Source: Miscanthus floridulus (Eukaryota > Streptophyta > Magnoliopsida > Poales > Poaceae). Taken from it: DNA of 64,000 bases. The notes below the pieces were generated by a model, which was not told where the DNA came from, searched no databases, and was given only the letters and a program-made list of their open reading frames with translations. This document shows positions 45,800 to 58,074 of the stretch, piece by piece; position 1 is the stretch's first letter, and each line of letters begins with the position of its first letter. Position numbers and translations under genes: made by a program. The DNA lies in contig NC_089588.1 in the NCBI RefSeq assembly GCF_019320115.1, forward strand, positions 112,378,278 to 112,442,277, read 5' to 3'.

Positions 45800-47340
45800 T
45801 GTCACACCCGATTCTGAAGAGATAAACCAGGTGCATATTATATGTGTGCCAGGATCAATTTCCACACATGCAACGACTTCATTAATGGTCCAAAACACAG
45901 TGTTCGTACAAAAGAGCGTAAACGAGTACAAGTATCATTATTACAAGTCTTTATCAAAGTCTAGCGGCAACATAAACGATAGTGTCCAACGAAAGGTAAA
46001 GACGACGACGACATTGTAGCAGATCCACCTCACCGCAGGAAGGTTGACGGCAGGAACAGGAGCCTAACACCTAGGTAGATCTTCAGGAAACTCCTCCCAA
46101 TCTTGTGTATCCGAGCAGCCTTTATTTTGTGATTATAGCAAGGGTGAGTCCTTGTCGAACGCAGCAAGTACATGCGGAAAATAAATGATATGCAAAGCTT
46201 AAAACCAAGGTAGGCTGACTCAGGCTTACTGCAGATTGGCATTTTAGTTGGCAAATTTTATTAGTACAACCTGATTACTAAGATAAGTGAAAGATCCCAA
46301 CCATTAATTATCATGAAGAACATTATTATATCATCGTCATGTACCGAGGTAGCCACCTCCATCTGAAGAAACATCACCTGTTGTTCAACTGTCCATATTC
46401 TAATCATGTGAGGGTCTGGGCCGCTCATAACCATGAGCACGGCTGATATACTAGGTTTAAAACTCTGCAGAGATGTACATCTTTACCCTCAAGTCGTGAT
46501 CCCCATATGCCCGAGGTAATCAGCCCCGAAACACTACCGAGGTGAGCAGGGTCTCACTACGAGACTCTTCACAGGTTCTAATTAATAGAATGCAACCCGC
46601 AAGGTTTTCCCTAGGCGCCGAAAGTTGTCCCCGTAGCCACAGGACCCGGACATCCGCAACTTAATATTCATTACCTATGTTACTCTCTTACGCCTACCCG
46701 ATAAGTTGCACCCTACTAGTAGAGGTCCTGCTAATATGTCAAGCCAGAGCCATATGGCTTGAGGATGTACGGTAAGTCCCAGGTGGTCGCTCCACGAACC
46801 GGTCCTTAGGGAGAGTAGACACGAGTACACCTGAAACAGTGAAGGGCTCCAGTGCACGCTCCCCCTTTCACCTTAAACCAAGTTGCTATAAAAGCATCTT
46901 TTAAACATCATCATGTTGCAATAAGCCATTAGTCAAGATTACATTTATCATCATGTGTCATTGCGGGTGGAGCAGCTAAGCATAACTACACAACCCATTA
47001 TAAAACCCCAGGGGTAACAAGGAAGGAAAAAGTAGGGCTAATCAGGTCCATAGGGTTTACATAATTGAGACACATGCAATGTAAGTAAAGGTGAATTAAA
47101 TAGTGAATAGGTAATCAAGATGATCAAACGGTGCCCGCACTTGCCTTGATCAAGCTCAGGCTGCTCAAACTCCTCCGGGACTTGCTCCTCGTCTCCCACG
47201 AACGGATCGTCCTCTAAACGCATCAAGCATCACACACGGGAGCAAAACATGCAAGCAAACATGCATTTAATTAGAACAGTACACCATTACAATGAATCAG
47301 AAGTAAACAAGCTCATAAAAGTGTTCTACGCGTCGAGACC
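45800..47340. repeat. LTR fragment of a gypsy-type element (TGTCACACCCG start)
   Basis: TGTCACACCCGATTCTGAAG at 45800 is a typical start of grass Ty3/gypsy LTRs. The region to about 47340 has LTR-like composition, without coding frames and with ACCGAGGTAGCCACC and CCCGAGGTAATCAGCCC phrases. The matching TGTGACA end is absent, so it is truncated, perhaps at its contact with the 3' flank of NLR-B. Confidence 0.5.
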
Positions 47341-47349
47341 TGGATTTTT

Positions 47350-50300
47350 TCATCCGCATATCTGATGCTTGGGAAGATTGGGATGGATTTCAGCTGCATG
47401 CCTCAGCGCAGCCTCCAATTCCCTTACCTCTTCCTTGCTAGCGCCTCTAGAACGCAAATAAATTTTGACATCCTGGAGTGATGGCAGGTTTCCCAGACCC
47501 AACTCAGGACCATCACCATTGCAGGTGATTTGTCTAGCCGCCTGTACACAGAACTCCAAGTTAAGAATTTCCAGCCTTGGCATAGCTCCTTGCTGAAACG
47601 CTATAGGCCCTATAGATCCTCCGAACTGGAACAATACAAGGCATGGGAATAATCCAGCACCAATGATGAATCCCCCAAGGGTTCCAAGATTTTTTGGATC
47701 CACCGACAGTTTTAGCAGACGGAGAGCTGGCAACCTCCCAAGGGTTTCGAGATTGACCTGCCCGAAATCCCTGACAGCAATGGATAGGTATACAAGGTCC
47801 AGTAGATAAGACTGATTCATCCTTGCTGGCAGTGTTGAGAACCAGCATGGCCATTCTATATCCAATCTACAGAGATGTCGAGGGGCAACCCAGGCATCCA
47901 ATCCACCAAAGTCCCATTGATTATCTCCAAATATCTTGATGTATAGATATTCGATATTTTGCAGCTTGGATAGGCACTCCACCAGCCTCCCACTCCAACC
48001 AATGAACAGCAAAATATGAAGCACTCTCAGTTTCATTAGCTGGCCCAACTCTTCTATAATGTCAATGGAGACGGTAATGTCTAAAGTTGACAGCACTTCA
48101 AGGTTTGTTAGGCTCCCAATCCCATTTGGCACTCTTGTAAACTCATCAATGTACAGGCACATCAAATTTTTGAGCTGAACAACAGTTGATGGCAAGCTAA
48201 ACATATTGTTGCCCCTCACATCCAAAGTCTGTAGAAATTTTAGGTTTCCTATTTGTTGAGGAAGCTGAGCAATGTGTGTGGCACATAGTCCTAGGTACCT
48301 CAAGTGAAATAAATCCCCAAGGTACTCAAGGCTGTAGCCTCGTGAAAGATCGCAATCTTGTAAATTCAGGACTCGTAAAACTCGGAATCTTCGAAGGACT
48401 GGCATTACACAAAATGCTGATGGAAAGACAACAGCTGACCTTACATGTTCCAAGCTTGCAATACGTAGAGGCTTAGAGTTATCTTCTTTACCATATTGAA
48501 GAGACAACCTCCCAAACAACTTTGATGGAGATGTGTACCACACACCATTTAATATAGTAACTAAATTTTCTTCACTTGACAAGAAGCAAATAAAATCGTG
48601 CACCATATCATGTACATGACAAGCATATATCAAGCCAGTGTACCTCTCATATATAGGTTGGATCATACTTCTGTTCATGAGTTCATTGAAGTAACTGTCG
48701 CCAATTGCAAATAGACTCTTACCTTGGTTTTCACATTGAATAAAGCCTTCGGCTATCCACATCCATATCAAACGATCTTTTTCAATTTTATAATCTTCCG
48801 GAAACACGCTTAAATATAATAAGCAAGTTCTCAGATGGGAGGGCATTTCATAATAGCTAAGTGATAATATCTTTCTCATATTAACCACATCAGTACTATC
48901 GCTAAGACCAGTGCCAATAGAGTTGTACACATCATACCAATCAATCTCATTTCTTGCTTTAGATGCTAGAAGACTAGCTGTTGTAACAATAGCCAAGGGA
49001 ACACCACCACATTTCTGTAGTATTCTCTTGGATACTTCAGCCAGCTCCTTATTCAGACATTTGTCTATGTCTTCAATGTTGTCCTTGTTTTCGTTACCAA
49101 ATATTCTTCTGTACAACAACTTTTGGGAGTTACTCAGGGAAAGGGGTTTCAACTTGTAAGCACCACCAACTTCTTCCGCAACACCAAAATTACGCGTTGT
49201 TGTGATAATTATGTATCCAATATCATTATCAGGCAAGGCACGTCTAATAGTTTGCCAGACTGAGATATCCCATATGTCATCAATAACAAGAAAATACCTA
49301 CACACAGGGCAAGTTATTAGCGAAAACTAATAAAATTATGATGGGAAGTTCTATTGTTCATGAACCAAATTGTGCCAATTAAGCTAACTGGAACAATGCA
49401 AATGAACTCATGAGTTAGACAAGATTAACATGTCCATAGACAAAAGAAGTCGACTCAGAATCTTAACCAAAAACAAAAAAAAAGACACCCAGGGAAAAAA
49501 ATTACTGTCATTGCTCATATTATTTCCACTGAACAATGATGTTTAAAACATAAGTGGCTGTATTTTTTTATTTAACTAGGACATGCATGCCCGTTTCTCA
49601 TTAACCTTGTTTTTGGCCCTAGGACGTAGTATTATGATTGGAGGGCAAAACTTAACAGCGGCAAAACAATTCATATGCACACACTAATTGCAGGAATGCT
49701 TGGGCTTCCATACCTTTTATGTTGAAGGAATTCTCTGAGTTCATTGATGAGCTGCTGCTCGTAAACAAAAGTTTCATTGATGCTGTCATCGTATTTATTC
49801 CTATCAAGTTGATACAGGATGTCCTTGAATAGTTTATTCAAGTCAGGAGTTTGAGACACTGATACAAAAGCATAGCAATCGAATTGTGCACTAATCTTCT
49901 CATACACTGCATTAGCAAGAGTTGTCTTGCCCATCCCACCAAATCCAACAATGGAGATTATCTTGCCTTGCTGTGAGGGCATTCCGTTCTCTCCCATCAA
50001 AATCTTGATTAACTCATCTCTAGTTTCGTCAATGCCAACGAGGTCTTTAATCATTGTGTACTGAGAAAATAAACGTGGGTCCACAGTAGGTTTGGTAGGT
50101 TTATCAACACCAAGGTTAACATCGTACCTGGGACACCTCTTGCGCACCTCTGAGACACGGCTCTTGATGTCTCTGATCCGAGTAGCAATCATATGTCTGT
50201 CCGTAGAAAATTGGAATATAATATTCATTTTGGCTTGTAATCTCCTCACAAGACTCAACTCTGCTGACTCGTTGAGCATGCCAGGCATCATCATGATTGT

Positions 50301-50543
50301 GTCAATAATGTCCTCTATGTCATCAGACAGCTTGCTCAAATCTCTGGCCCAGATCTTGTCCTGGATGTTAAGCTGGTCTGTCGGTGTATTGGAGAGCTTC
50401 TTGAGGGCAAACTCCATGCTCTCGAGCAAAGGTTGAAGAAACATAATCTCCTCTGTCATCCTCTCTGGCAGATAGTACTCGTCGGTGAGAAGAACACCAA
50501 GCCTGGTGATGACCCTCGATAGTGCCCCCGTTGCGGTCTCCAT
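47350..50543 (-). CDS. NLR-B: CC-NB-ARC-LRR disease resistance protein, 925 aa, two exons
   Basis: Paralogue of NLR-A. Exon 1 is 50543-49714, the intron is 49713-49298 (GT...AG, 416 bp) and exon 2 is 49297-47350. The splice is phase 2 and forms Arg277; the joined frame of 925 residues is uninterrupted. Rx-type coiled coil at about 1-130, with DDIEDIIDTI at 74-83 matching the EDVID motif better than NLR-A. NB-ARC: P-loop GFGGMGKTT 200-208, kinase-2 YFLVIDDIWD 278-287, GVPLA 375-379, CLLYLSVFPED 435-445, VHD 505-507. LRR from about 530 to the C-terminus. It is predicted to bind and hydrolyse nucleotide and to be functional as a receptor; the recognised effector is unknown. Upstream lie a Stowaway MITE and a segment that is duplicated next to NLR-C. 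Confidence 0.93.
49298..49713 (-). other. Intron of NLR-B, 416 bp
   Basis: Donor AAAAG|GTATGG and acceptor GTGTGTAG|GTATTT on the minus strand. Same position and phase as in NLR-A. Confidence 0.9.
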
Positions 50544-50838
50544 GGATCAGATCTGTTTGGATGGGCACAAAGGACGGAAGAGCTATTTGGAGTGAACCTA
50601 AGCCTGGTGATGACACTCAAAAGGCAAAAAAATAATGCTCCACCGCATTAATTATCTATTCCACCCATGATATCGATGCCCTCGCTTGTTCCACATGCCG
50701 CAGCATCTTTCTCTTTGCGCCGGGTGCCTACTGGTGACAGCTTTTTCTAGGCCCCTCCCATAGTGGCCATGTCATCTTCTTTCCCCATTTCCATGTGGGT
50801 AAATTTGCTGTAGCACATTATTTAATATTGATATTTGC
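50544..50838 (-). other. NLR-B immediate upstream region
   Basis: Probable 5' untranslated and promoter region. It contains a partial echo of exon 1: AAGCCTGGTGATGACACTC at about 50600-50618 against AAGCCTGGTGATGACCCTC at about 50499-50517. Confidence 0.45.
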
Positions 50839-50840
50839 TA

Positions 50841-51100
50841 CTCCCTCCATTCCAAATTATAAGTCATTCCAAAAATCTTGGAGAGTCAAAACATCTCTAG
50901 TTTGACCAAAATTATAAAGATAATTACAAAAATTTATGACCATTAAATAAGTATACTACGAAAATATAATTAATGAAGAATCTAATGATACTTAGTTAGT
51001 ATCATAAATGTTATTATCTTATCATATAAATTTGGTCAAACTTGAGATGCTTTGACTCTCCAAGATTCTTGAAATAACTTATAATTTGAGATGGAGGGAG
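50841..51100. mobile_element. Stowaway-like MITE, 260 bp, long terminal repeats
   Basis: It begins CTCCCTCCATTCCAAATTAT and ends GATGGAGGGAG, with TA on both sides (50839-50840 and 51101-51102). The inverted arms match over about 70 bp with few differences, through GAGAGTCAAA and GTTTGACCAAA. A transcript would form a strong hairpin. Confidence 0.88.
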
Positions 51101-52242
51101 TACTTAATATTGGCTTTGCTAGGAACACTTTTTAATCGTGGCAATTAGCCCCTTAGACACTATATTTACAAAATTTTGGAGAATTTACTAAAACTCTAAT
51201 GTGTGAACAAATGTTTGGATTTTAGGGTCAGGTTTTAACGTGGGATCCACATATAGATCTATCCACACCGATCTCTATGAAGCTTAAAACTGTACGGCAC
51301 ATCATTTCGAAAAACTTCTATCAAATTTGCTAAAACTTTTACAAGGAACATGAAATTTTAATTCTTTTAATCTGGGGGCTCACATGTAGCCATACTAATT
51401 ATGATACTCCCTCTGTCCTAAAAAAGGTTGTAATTTTAAAACAGTGTTGTGCTATATTAAGTTTGACAAATTTATATAGAAAATAAAGAGTAAAATGCAC
51501 CCTGAGTGCTTAAACTTTTCATGGATTCACACTTGGGTCCTTGAACTAAAAAAGTGACCATCGCGTCCTCAATCTACTGTAGACTATCATCTAGGTCCTC
51601 CAACTAAAAACGTGACCATTTAGGTCCTTAAACTAATGTGGCACCCGAGTAGAGGTCCATATCTCACCACATCAACTCTATAAGCCTATTTTTTTAGGAA
51701 CTCTATAAGCCTATTTAAAGGCAATATGATATGATCAGGCTCGAGTATATTTTCAGGCCATAATTATTTTCGGATTAAAGGCATTTTTGCGCACATGCAT
51801 GCAAACATATTTACGTCGCTAGCCAATCATTCAGCAGAGCTCTCCATGCATGTTGATTATCTCCTTTGCTGGGGTACATGCACGTCACGTTTCTGGGTAC
51901 ATGCACGTCACGTTTCTTTAACCGATGAAACGGTCAGCCAATATGTACGTATAATAATATATACAATGCTGAATATAATATGTGACTCGTTTTCAATCTT
52001 CATCCGTTCGTCCTTGCTCGGCAAGGGGGTCAATCGGCTTTGCCTCCTGCTAGTTTTTTATTGGCACCCGCCGCCATCTATACGAGTGCACCTCGACACA
52101 TCTTATCCGTAGCGTCGTCCAGCATGCCGTTACTCTTGCGGCATCGGCACCGTCGTCAAAAACTCCGGCAGCTCGATCCTCATGGCAGCACGCACTCATG
52201 GATCATGGTGAAGAGGCGCGGTGCAACAACGGCGATCCGACA
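51023..52242 (+). repeat. Segmental repeat, copy A (upstream of NLR-B)
   Basis: Runs from inside the Stowaway MITE (CATATAAATTTGGTCAAAC) to GGCGATCCGACA. It matches copy B, which is 54462-54493 plus 61500-62599 once the inserted gypsy element is removed. Relative to B it carries an extra 103 bp (after 51832) and lacks a short CTACGTATCTAGCGATA stretch. Confidence 0.9.
51411..51490. mobile_element. Stowaway-type MITE end fragment
   Basis: CTCCCTCTGTCCTAAAAAAG and AAGTTTGACAAATTTATATA follow the left-arm pattern of this MITE family. The other arm is absent. It is also present in copy B at about 61852-61930. Confidence 0.5.
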
Positions 52243-53435
52243 TTCCATAAATATTGGATGGCCGCTCGATCCTCATGGCAGCACGCACTCATGGCAGCAC
52301 GCACTCATGATGTATGTACACACACCTTGCTACTCTCTGTAGATCGCAGTTGTATACCACCACCAGGTTGTAGTCTCCTCTCCTCTCTGTACATCGAAAT
52401 AAAAGGATTATTGGATGGCCGGGCTGCCCTTGGTGAAGCCGAAGGAGTCTGATGAGGAGGACAGGGGTTGTCTGTATAGTCCTAGTCCGTGATGGTGGTA
52501 CCTAGCGCGCTACCTAGCAGCCATCGTGTGTGTGAAGTGTGAACCCGGGGGCTCGCATAGATATACACCATATTCGCTTCGTTTCTGTGGCTTATAAGCC
52601 GGCTGATGTTGTTTTGTTGTGAGAGAAAAACACTGTATCATTGCAGATAAGCATGACTGATACGATCAAACGTACAGGGTGATAGATCTCGACCGCCGCT
52701 AGTGGACGATAGCAGATAGTTGGACCAGGGCCGGCGGATAGAGAAATTAATAAATGACGCTGGTGGAGGTACATGAAAGGACTGTGTGAAATCAATAATC
52801 GAAGAAAATCTAGCAAGTAGGTTTCTTAGAATAGGTTTTGTGTCCTATCATCTATCTTCTCTGTCCTATCACACTTAGTCCTCGTGTAGACATAGCTTTT
52901 TTATAACATATTGGTCCTCATGTAGGCATAGTTTTTTATAACCTCGAAAACAGAAAATCTAGCAAGTACACTCTTAATCACCATTTATAATAATAAGTGT
53001 TGGATCAGTACCATTTTCTAAATAATTTCTAACCTCTGCTGTTATGAACTGGGTTTGAACTTAACTTGATGATAAAAAAACTCTAGTAATAATTAAATTT
53101 AAAATTTGAAAATTAAAATCTAGACATAGGATGCAACAAGTAGTTCCACTATAACTAAAATGAAAGTTTTAACTAAATAGATATTGAAGATACACTGAGG
53201 TGTCATGTTGAGGGAAAGAACTATGTATATGGAAGACAAAACATATGGATCAATAATTGATAGGTTTATCATAATTGAAGAGAAATCACATAGTATCTAT
53301 ACACATGTTGAGTTAGAAAATGAACAGAACGAAAAAGCATGCTAGTTAATATACATATTTTTATTAGTTATAGTTATAATATGAACTCTGATACTTATGT
53401 CTTATATAAGATTATAGGCCGCGCAAAGCACTGCT
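52243..53435. other. Intergenic, no gene seen
   Basis: Starts with a short tandem phrase (CTCATGGCAGCACGCACTCA repeated at about 52276-52310), then AT-rich unique sequence. A duplicated CTAGCAAGTA phrase recurs near 52809 and 52969. No exon is supported. Confidence 0.5.
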
Positions 53436-53436
53436 G

Positions 53437-53687
53437 AGAGCAAGTATAATAGCAGGCTGTAAGCTAGCTAAATGTTGAGGTAGAGGAGAGGGGAGAGGGG
53501 AGAGGAGAGAGAGGAGAAGCGGGCTGTAAGCTTACAGCCGGCTTAGGCACAAGAATTAAAAAAACTTTATGAGATAGACAAGTGGACTATGTATTAATAG
53601 TGAAGAGCTAACTACTATATGAGTGGGCTAAGAGAAAGCTATAAAGAACCCAGCAAGCCGGCTATATTATTAGCCTTGCTCTGCTGT
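53437..53687. mobile_element. MITE of about 250 bp with GAGCAAG termini
   Basis: The left GAGCAAGTATAATAGCAGGC and the reverse complement of the right (GAGCAAGGCTAATAATATAG) are imperfect inverted repeats. Internal AGCTTACAGCC and GGCTGTAAGCT also pair. The flanking duplication is unclear. Confidence 0.6.
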
Positions 53688-53724
53688 TCTAGTTAACAAA
53701 GTACTCCTATATATTAAGCACACA

Positions 53725-53885
53725 TTTTGATATTAGTTGGATAGTTCCACGAACGTGGAGCCTCCTTCAACCACCAGATGGTCCTTCTATTTATTCTATT
53801 ATATTTTGATATTTAGTTGGATAGTTCCACGACCGTGGAGCCTCCTTCAACCACCAGATGGTCCTTCTATTTATTCCATTATATT
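53725..53885 (+). repeat. 80-bp tandem duplication
   Basis: The unit TTTTGATATTAGTTGGATAG through CCTTCTATTTATTCTATTAT occurs twice in tandem (starts 53725 and 53804), differing at about three positions. Confidence 0.9.
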
Positions 53886-54461
53886 ATGAGTAATGGCAGC
53901 AGCTCTCGGATCCACCGTTTCTGATTGTACTAGGCACGCCATTGGAGACTTTTGTCCATCCGGGCTGCTGGCTCAATAATTTCGGTGCATGCCTGTCTGG
54001 TCAGTTGGTCGATATGTCTTCATCAGTCATCACTCATGACCGGTTTTTGAGGTGCTTATCCCTATCCGTCCATGTCACCTACCAGCTACACAGTAGTACT
54101 AGAAATTGATTGATCCATCGGATAGTCGCAGACTTTTTGTTTGTCAGTCTTGTTCGTCGGCCTCGTTACTCCAGTAGACAATGCAATCAGTAATAAATCA
54201 CCGTCTGTACATGTCTTCGTCGGGACCGGTCCTGAGTTTTTTTTTTCACCAGAACGAAACTAAAATTTTAAGCCTTTTTATATCAATATGATAATACTAC
54301 TACTAGTACTACTCACTGCTGGCTAGTTATACACATATACGAAATGTTACTAATAAGCAGTTAATTGTATGCAAAAACAATATTTATATAAAATAATTTG
54401 ATCACGTCACGGACAGGAGTGTCGCGTGTGGTGCGCAGGGTCGCGGATATGCCCGGCCAGC
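53886..54461. other. Intergenic, no gene seen
   Basis: AT-rich, no repeat or frame of note. It ends at the start of segmental copy B. Confidence 0.5.
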
Positions 54462-54493
54462 CATATAAATTTGGTCAAACTTGAGATGCTTTG

Positions 54494-55730
54494 TGTCAGT
54501 TCATAAACCCGGGGTCCCTCATAGACCGACTTCCTAACAAAGGCTCGGCCCAACAGACGACGGTGCGAACGACGCGCAAACTTCTGGGTCGGCCCAAATG
54601 CCTAATCAAAAGGCCAGAAGGGCGATCCACTCTCGGACCGGAAGGCCTCGCTAAAGAGAAACAACGCTCGCTTCTGACTCCAGCCCATCTCAACGACCGG
54701 AAGGCCTGGTCAAACACAACTTCTGACTCTGACCCACTCCTCCGACCGGGAATGTGTCGAACCCCTGCTTACAGCTCCTCTCCGACTGACGCAATAAGAG
54801 CCGACTGGGACCAACCGACCGGGGACGCCTGCTCGGAAGGGGCCAGGAAACGGACGGAGAAAGTAAGGCAGGGCATTCAAGTCAACCGCAAGACCGAGGA
54901 CCATACCCTGTACACCTGCAGGACAATACCAAACAAGTCATGTCAGAAGGGTGTCCTGCAACCTTCCTGACATGTCAGGGCCCAAGCAGTGTTGTGGGCG
55001 TCAATATTTTCCCTACGGTATTGTGGGCGCCATCAACTCCCATTCCAGACAAACACGGTAAGGCTCTCCACACATGCCTCTGGGCATCAACAGTGTTGTG
55101 GGCGCCGACATTTACCGTACTAGTCGAACATGGTAAAACCCCCTGCATACCTCTAGGCATCAACAGTATGGCAGGCACCGACGTCTGCCATATCGGAAGA
55201 AGACGACGCACCCTCCCACATGCATCTGACGTTAACAGTGTTATGGGCGCCTACAATCATCCTATACCCGACGGTGTGGGCAACAAGACTTAGCATACGT
55301 ACACTCTCTCCCTCTCACTTGTAAGGCCATCCTCTTCATCTAAAAAAGGGGATGCGCTCTCTCCCAACAGATAGATCGATCAGTTCAGATACATTTGATT
55401 CACCTTCTGTAACTTTAGACACTCTAAAGTTATACAGAGCACACGCTCGAACACTTAGCACATAGCGGAGCTCCCACCACTCACAGCCCTTCAGACCAGA
55501 GTCCGACCGGACCTCTTGTACACCCCATCCTTCTCCCTTCCGTTTGTAACCCCACAACAAACTTCGAGCAGCTGGGCTCAGGAATAAAGTCACCGACTGA
55601 CTCAAACTGGACGTAGGGCATGTTGCCTGAACCAGTATAAACCCTGTGTCATTGAGTGCTAGTCTACCTCCGATCACAACGTACAGCAAAACTACAAATA
55701 TTTACGTGTTGGTCACTTTCTGCACCGACA
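54494..55730 (+). repeat. 5' LTR of gypsy element (1237 bp)
   Basis: TGTCAGTTCATAAACCC to TGCACCGACA. Internal imperfect repeats of about 95 bp carry CAACAGTGTTGTGGGCGCC (about 54990-55260). The place of the TATA box reads CATCTAAAAAAGGGG near 55337, whereas the 3' LTR has TATAAAA. Confidence 0.92.
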
Positions 55731-55750
55731 GTTGGCGCCATCCGTGGGGA
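55731..55750 (+). promoter_or_regulatory. Gypsy element primer-binding site region
   Basis: GTTGGCGCCATCCGTGGGGA directly follows the 5' LTR. The TGGCGCC core is seen in related plant gypsy elements. The exact tRNA is not resolved. Confidence 0.65.
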
Positions 55751-58074
55751 AGATGCTTTATGTTCACACTTTTGGTCATCGGATGGCCCACTTTTCCGCC
55801 ACCTTCGCCATGGCGGGCTCAAGTGATATGACTCGCTTTGGCTCACTGGAGTTTCCCGCACTCTCACCTATGGGGATGTGGGTTCTGCCCGTCTTTGAGC
55901 CATCCCAGGCATTCCTCTTTAGAAGCCTGGACTTCATCACCGACCGGCTCGGCATATTACACCTCCGCGAGGAGGCACTTGTTCCGGCACCCATCGGAGG
56001 GGCGCCCTCCATCAGCTCCGGGACGCACGACGACTTCAACGATGAGGCACCTACGCTTCATTCCGAGCAAACTCTCTGCTCAAACTCCGCAGTGAGTAAT
56101 GTGCATACTGTTATTTACTCCCTATTTACTATCTCCCGCCGATTATCCAGAGGGACCGTATTGTCCGCACCGCAAACAACGTACGACCGGTTCCCCTGCG
56201 CCCTCGCGTCCCCCGTGTACCCATACGCTCAGGGGCTCCGAAGGACGCTGGCGCCGCCCCCTCTCACATCCGAATTCATGGGAATGGCAAGCTATGCTCC
56301 CACCACTTTTCACGAACTCCTGGAGGATGAGGTTGAGAGCGACGGCTCCAGCATCGGCGACGTGGCACCTAGCCACCGTCTGTTCTAGGAGTGCACTATG
56401 GCGGACGCTCCGGGACAGCCGCCGGTGGCTGCGGAGTCTTTGTAGACTCACATCCCTCTGGACCCACGTGCGGGGGGCCTTGCGCTCGCACAAAAGCACG
56501 CCGAGGAGCTACAACAACGGCGGCAGAACCAGCCACCGCCTGCGCCGGCATGCTCGGTGTAGCACGTTACGCCCCATGCGCATGACCCGACGAGCGGCGC
56601 CTGGGGTCACGCCCGCCAGGTCCAGTGCAACATCATGAACGAGGGGAATGACCCCCCACAGTTCGCTCAGGCTAGCCAGAACATCGCCGCTGCAACAATG
56701 CTTCTGCGCGGTGTTCCTGAGCCCATCGACCCCCAGGAGCGGGCGGTCTACTGGAACCTCCGGGCGCTGGTGGAAGCCCTCACGATTCAATAGGCAGAAA
56801 GCTCCACATCACGACTCCGACTCGCGCCCTCTCTTCCCACTGGGGGAGTGGGGATGCACCAGACGGATCGCTCTATCCGCTCACCGCTACAGCCGCCAAG
56901 CACGACACGGGAGGCCACGACTGCGTCGATGTCCGACCTGGCACCTGCTCCACACCGACCGCCGGTACGCGAATGGCTCGGTGCGCACCAAGACTCTCGC
57001 ATCGTCATCAGCAACCAACATCAGGCCCGGTACGATGATGACATCCATCGGGTGGCCATGAGGGCAGGCGACATGGGCCCCGGCCAGACCATCGAGCAGA
57101 GCGGTGAAACACTCCCCAGGCATGGTCACCGGCCAGACAACCAGAGTCCCAGCCTCGATGGCCCAAGACCATGGGCCTTTGGCTGACATATCCAGAGAGC
57201 GCTGTTCCCACAGCTCTTCCGACCGCCCACCAACATCGCCAAGTACACCGGGGAGACGAATCCCGGTATTTGGCTCAAAGATTTTTGGCTCGCTTGCCGA
57301 GCCGAAGGTGTGGATGATGACCATTTCATCATTTATATCTCCCCATCTGCATGGGGGAACATGTTCGGGCGTGGCTTGAATTCCTCCCACACAATAGCAT
57401 CCGTGACTGGGCGGACCTCAAGAGGGTCTTTGTCGGAAATTTCTAGGGGACGTATGTCTGCCCTGGTAACTCCTAGGACCTCAAGAGCTGCCAGCAGAAT
57501 CCTAGCGAGTCCCTACGGGATTACATCCGTAGGTTCTCCCAACGATGCAACTCCCTCCCTGATGTCATCGATGCAGATGTCATCAGCGCATTCCTCTCTA
57601 GGACGACCCACGAGTCCCTGATCCACAAGATTGGCTACCAGAAGCCCCGTACCACCCGCGACCTGCTCGACATCGCCACTAACCATGCCTCCTTCGAGGA
57701 GCCGGTCGGAGCGGTCTTCAACGGAGGCCGGGACAAAGGCAAGGCCAAGCGCGTGGACCAAGACGACGGCCTCTCCACACAGAGGGGCAAGAAGAACAAA
57801 AAGGATTGGCGCCGACCGAACAACACCACGTTGGTCGCCGTAGCTGATCGCGCGGGCAAGCAGCCCTAGCAGGGCCTGCCTGACCACTTCAACAAGCTCA
57901 TGGATAGCCCGTGCACCAACCACGCCTACCCCATCAAACACCTCTACAAGGACTATGAGCTCCTCAAACATTTCCTGCGATAGGCTGGCGGACCGAAAGA
58001 AGGAGACGGCAAAGAGGCAGCAGCCAAGAAAGGAGGCACGGTGGGCAAGGATGGGGATGGCTTCCCTGGCCCTT
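55732..58074 (+). pseudogene. Gypsy gag remnant
   Basis: The frame opens at about 55732. A long variable N-terminal part holds TAG stops at 56386, 56443, 56560 and 56791 and TGA at 57184. The conserved gag core at 57205-57700 (PPTNIAKYTGETNPGIWLKD, then FLPHNSIRDWADLKRVFVGN) contains a frameshift between about 57340 and 57370. TAG codons follow at 57444, 57474, 57867 and 57981. A basic C-terminal tail (RGKKNKKDWRRPN) is present. Without the breaks this would be the capsid protein. In its present state no full-length product is possible. Confidence 0.85.

Noticed and set aside
54975..55211. Small frames repeated in both gypsy LTRs (about 78 and 117 aa, both strands)
   Set aside because: They reflect the 95-bp repeats of the LTR. 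Duplication follows from the LTR pair, not from a conserved gene.
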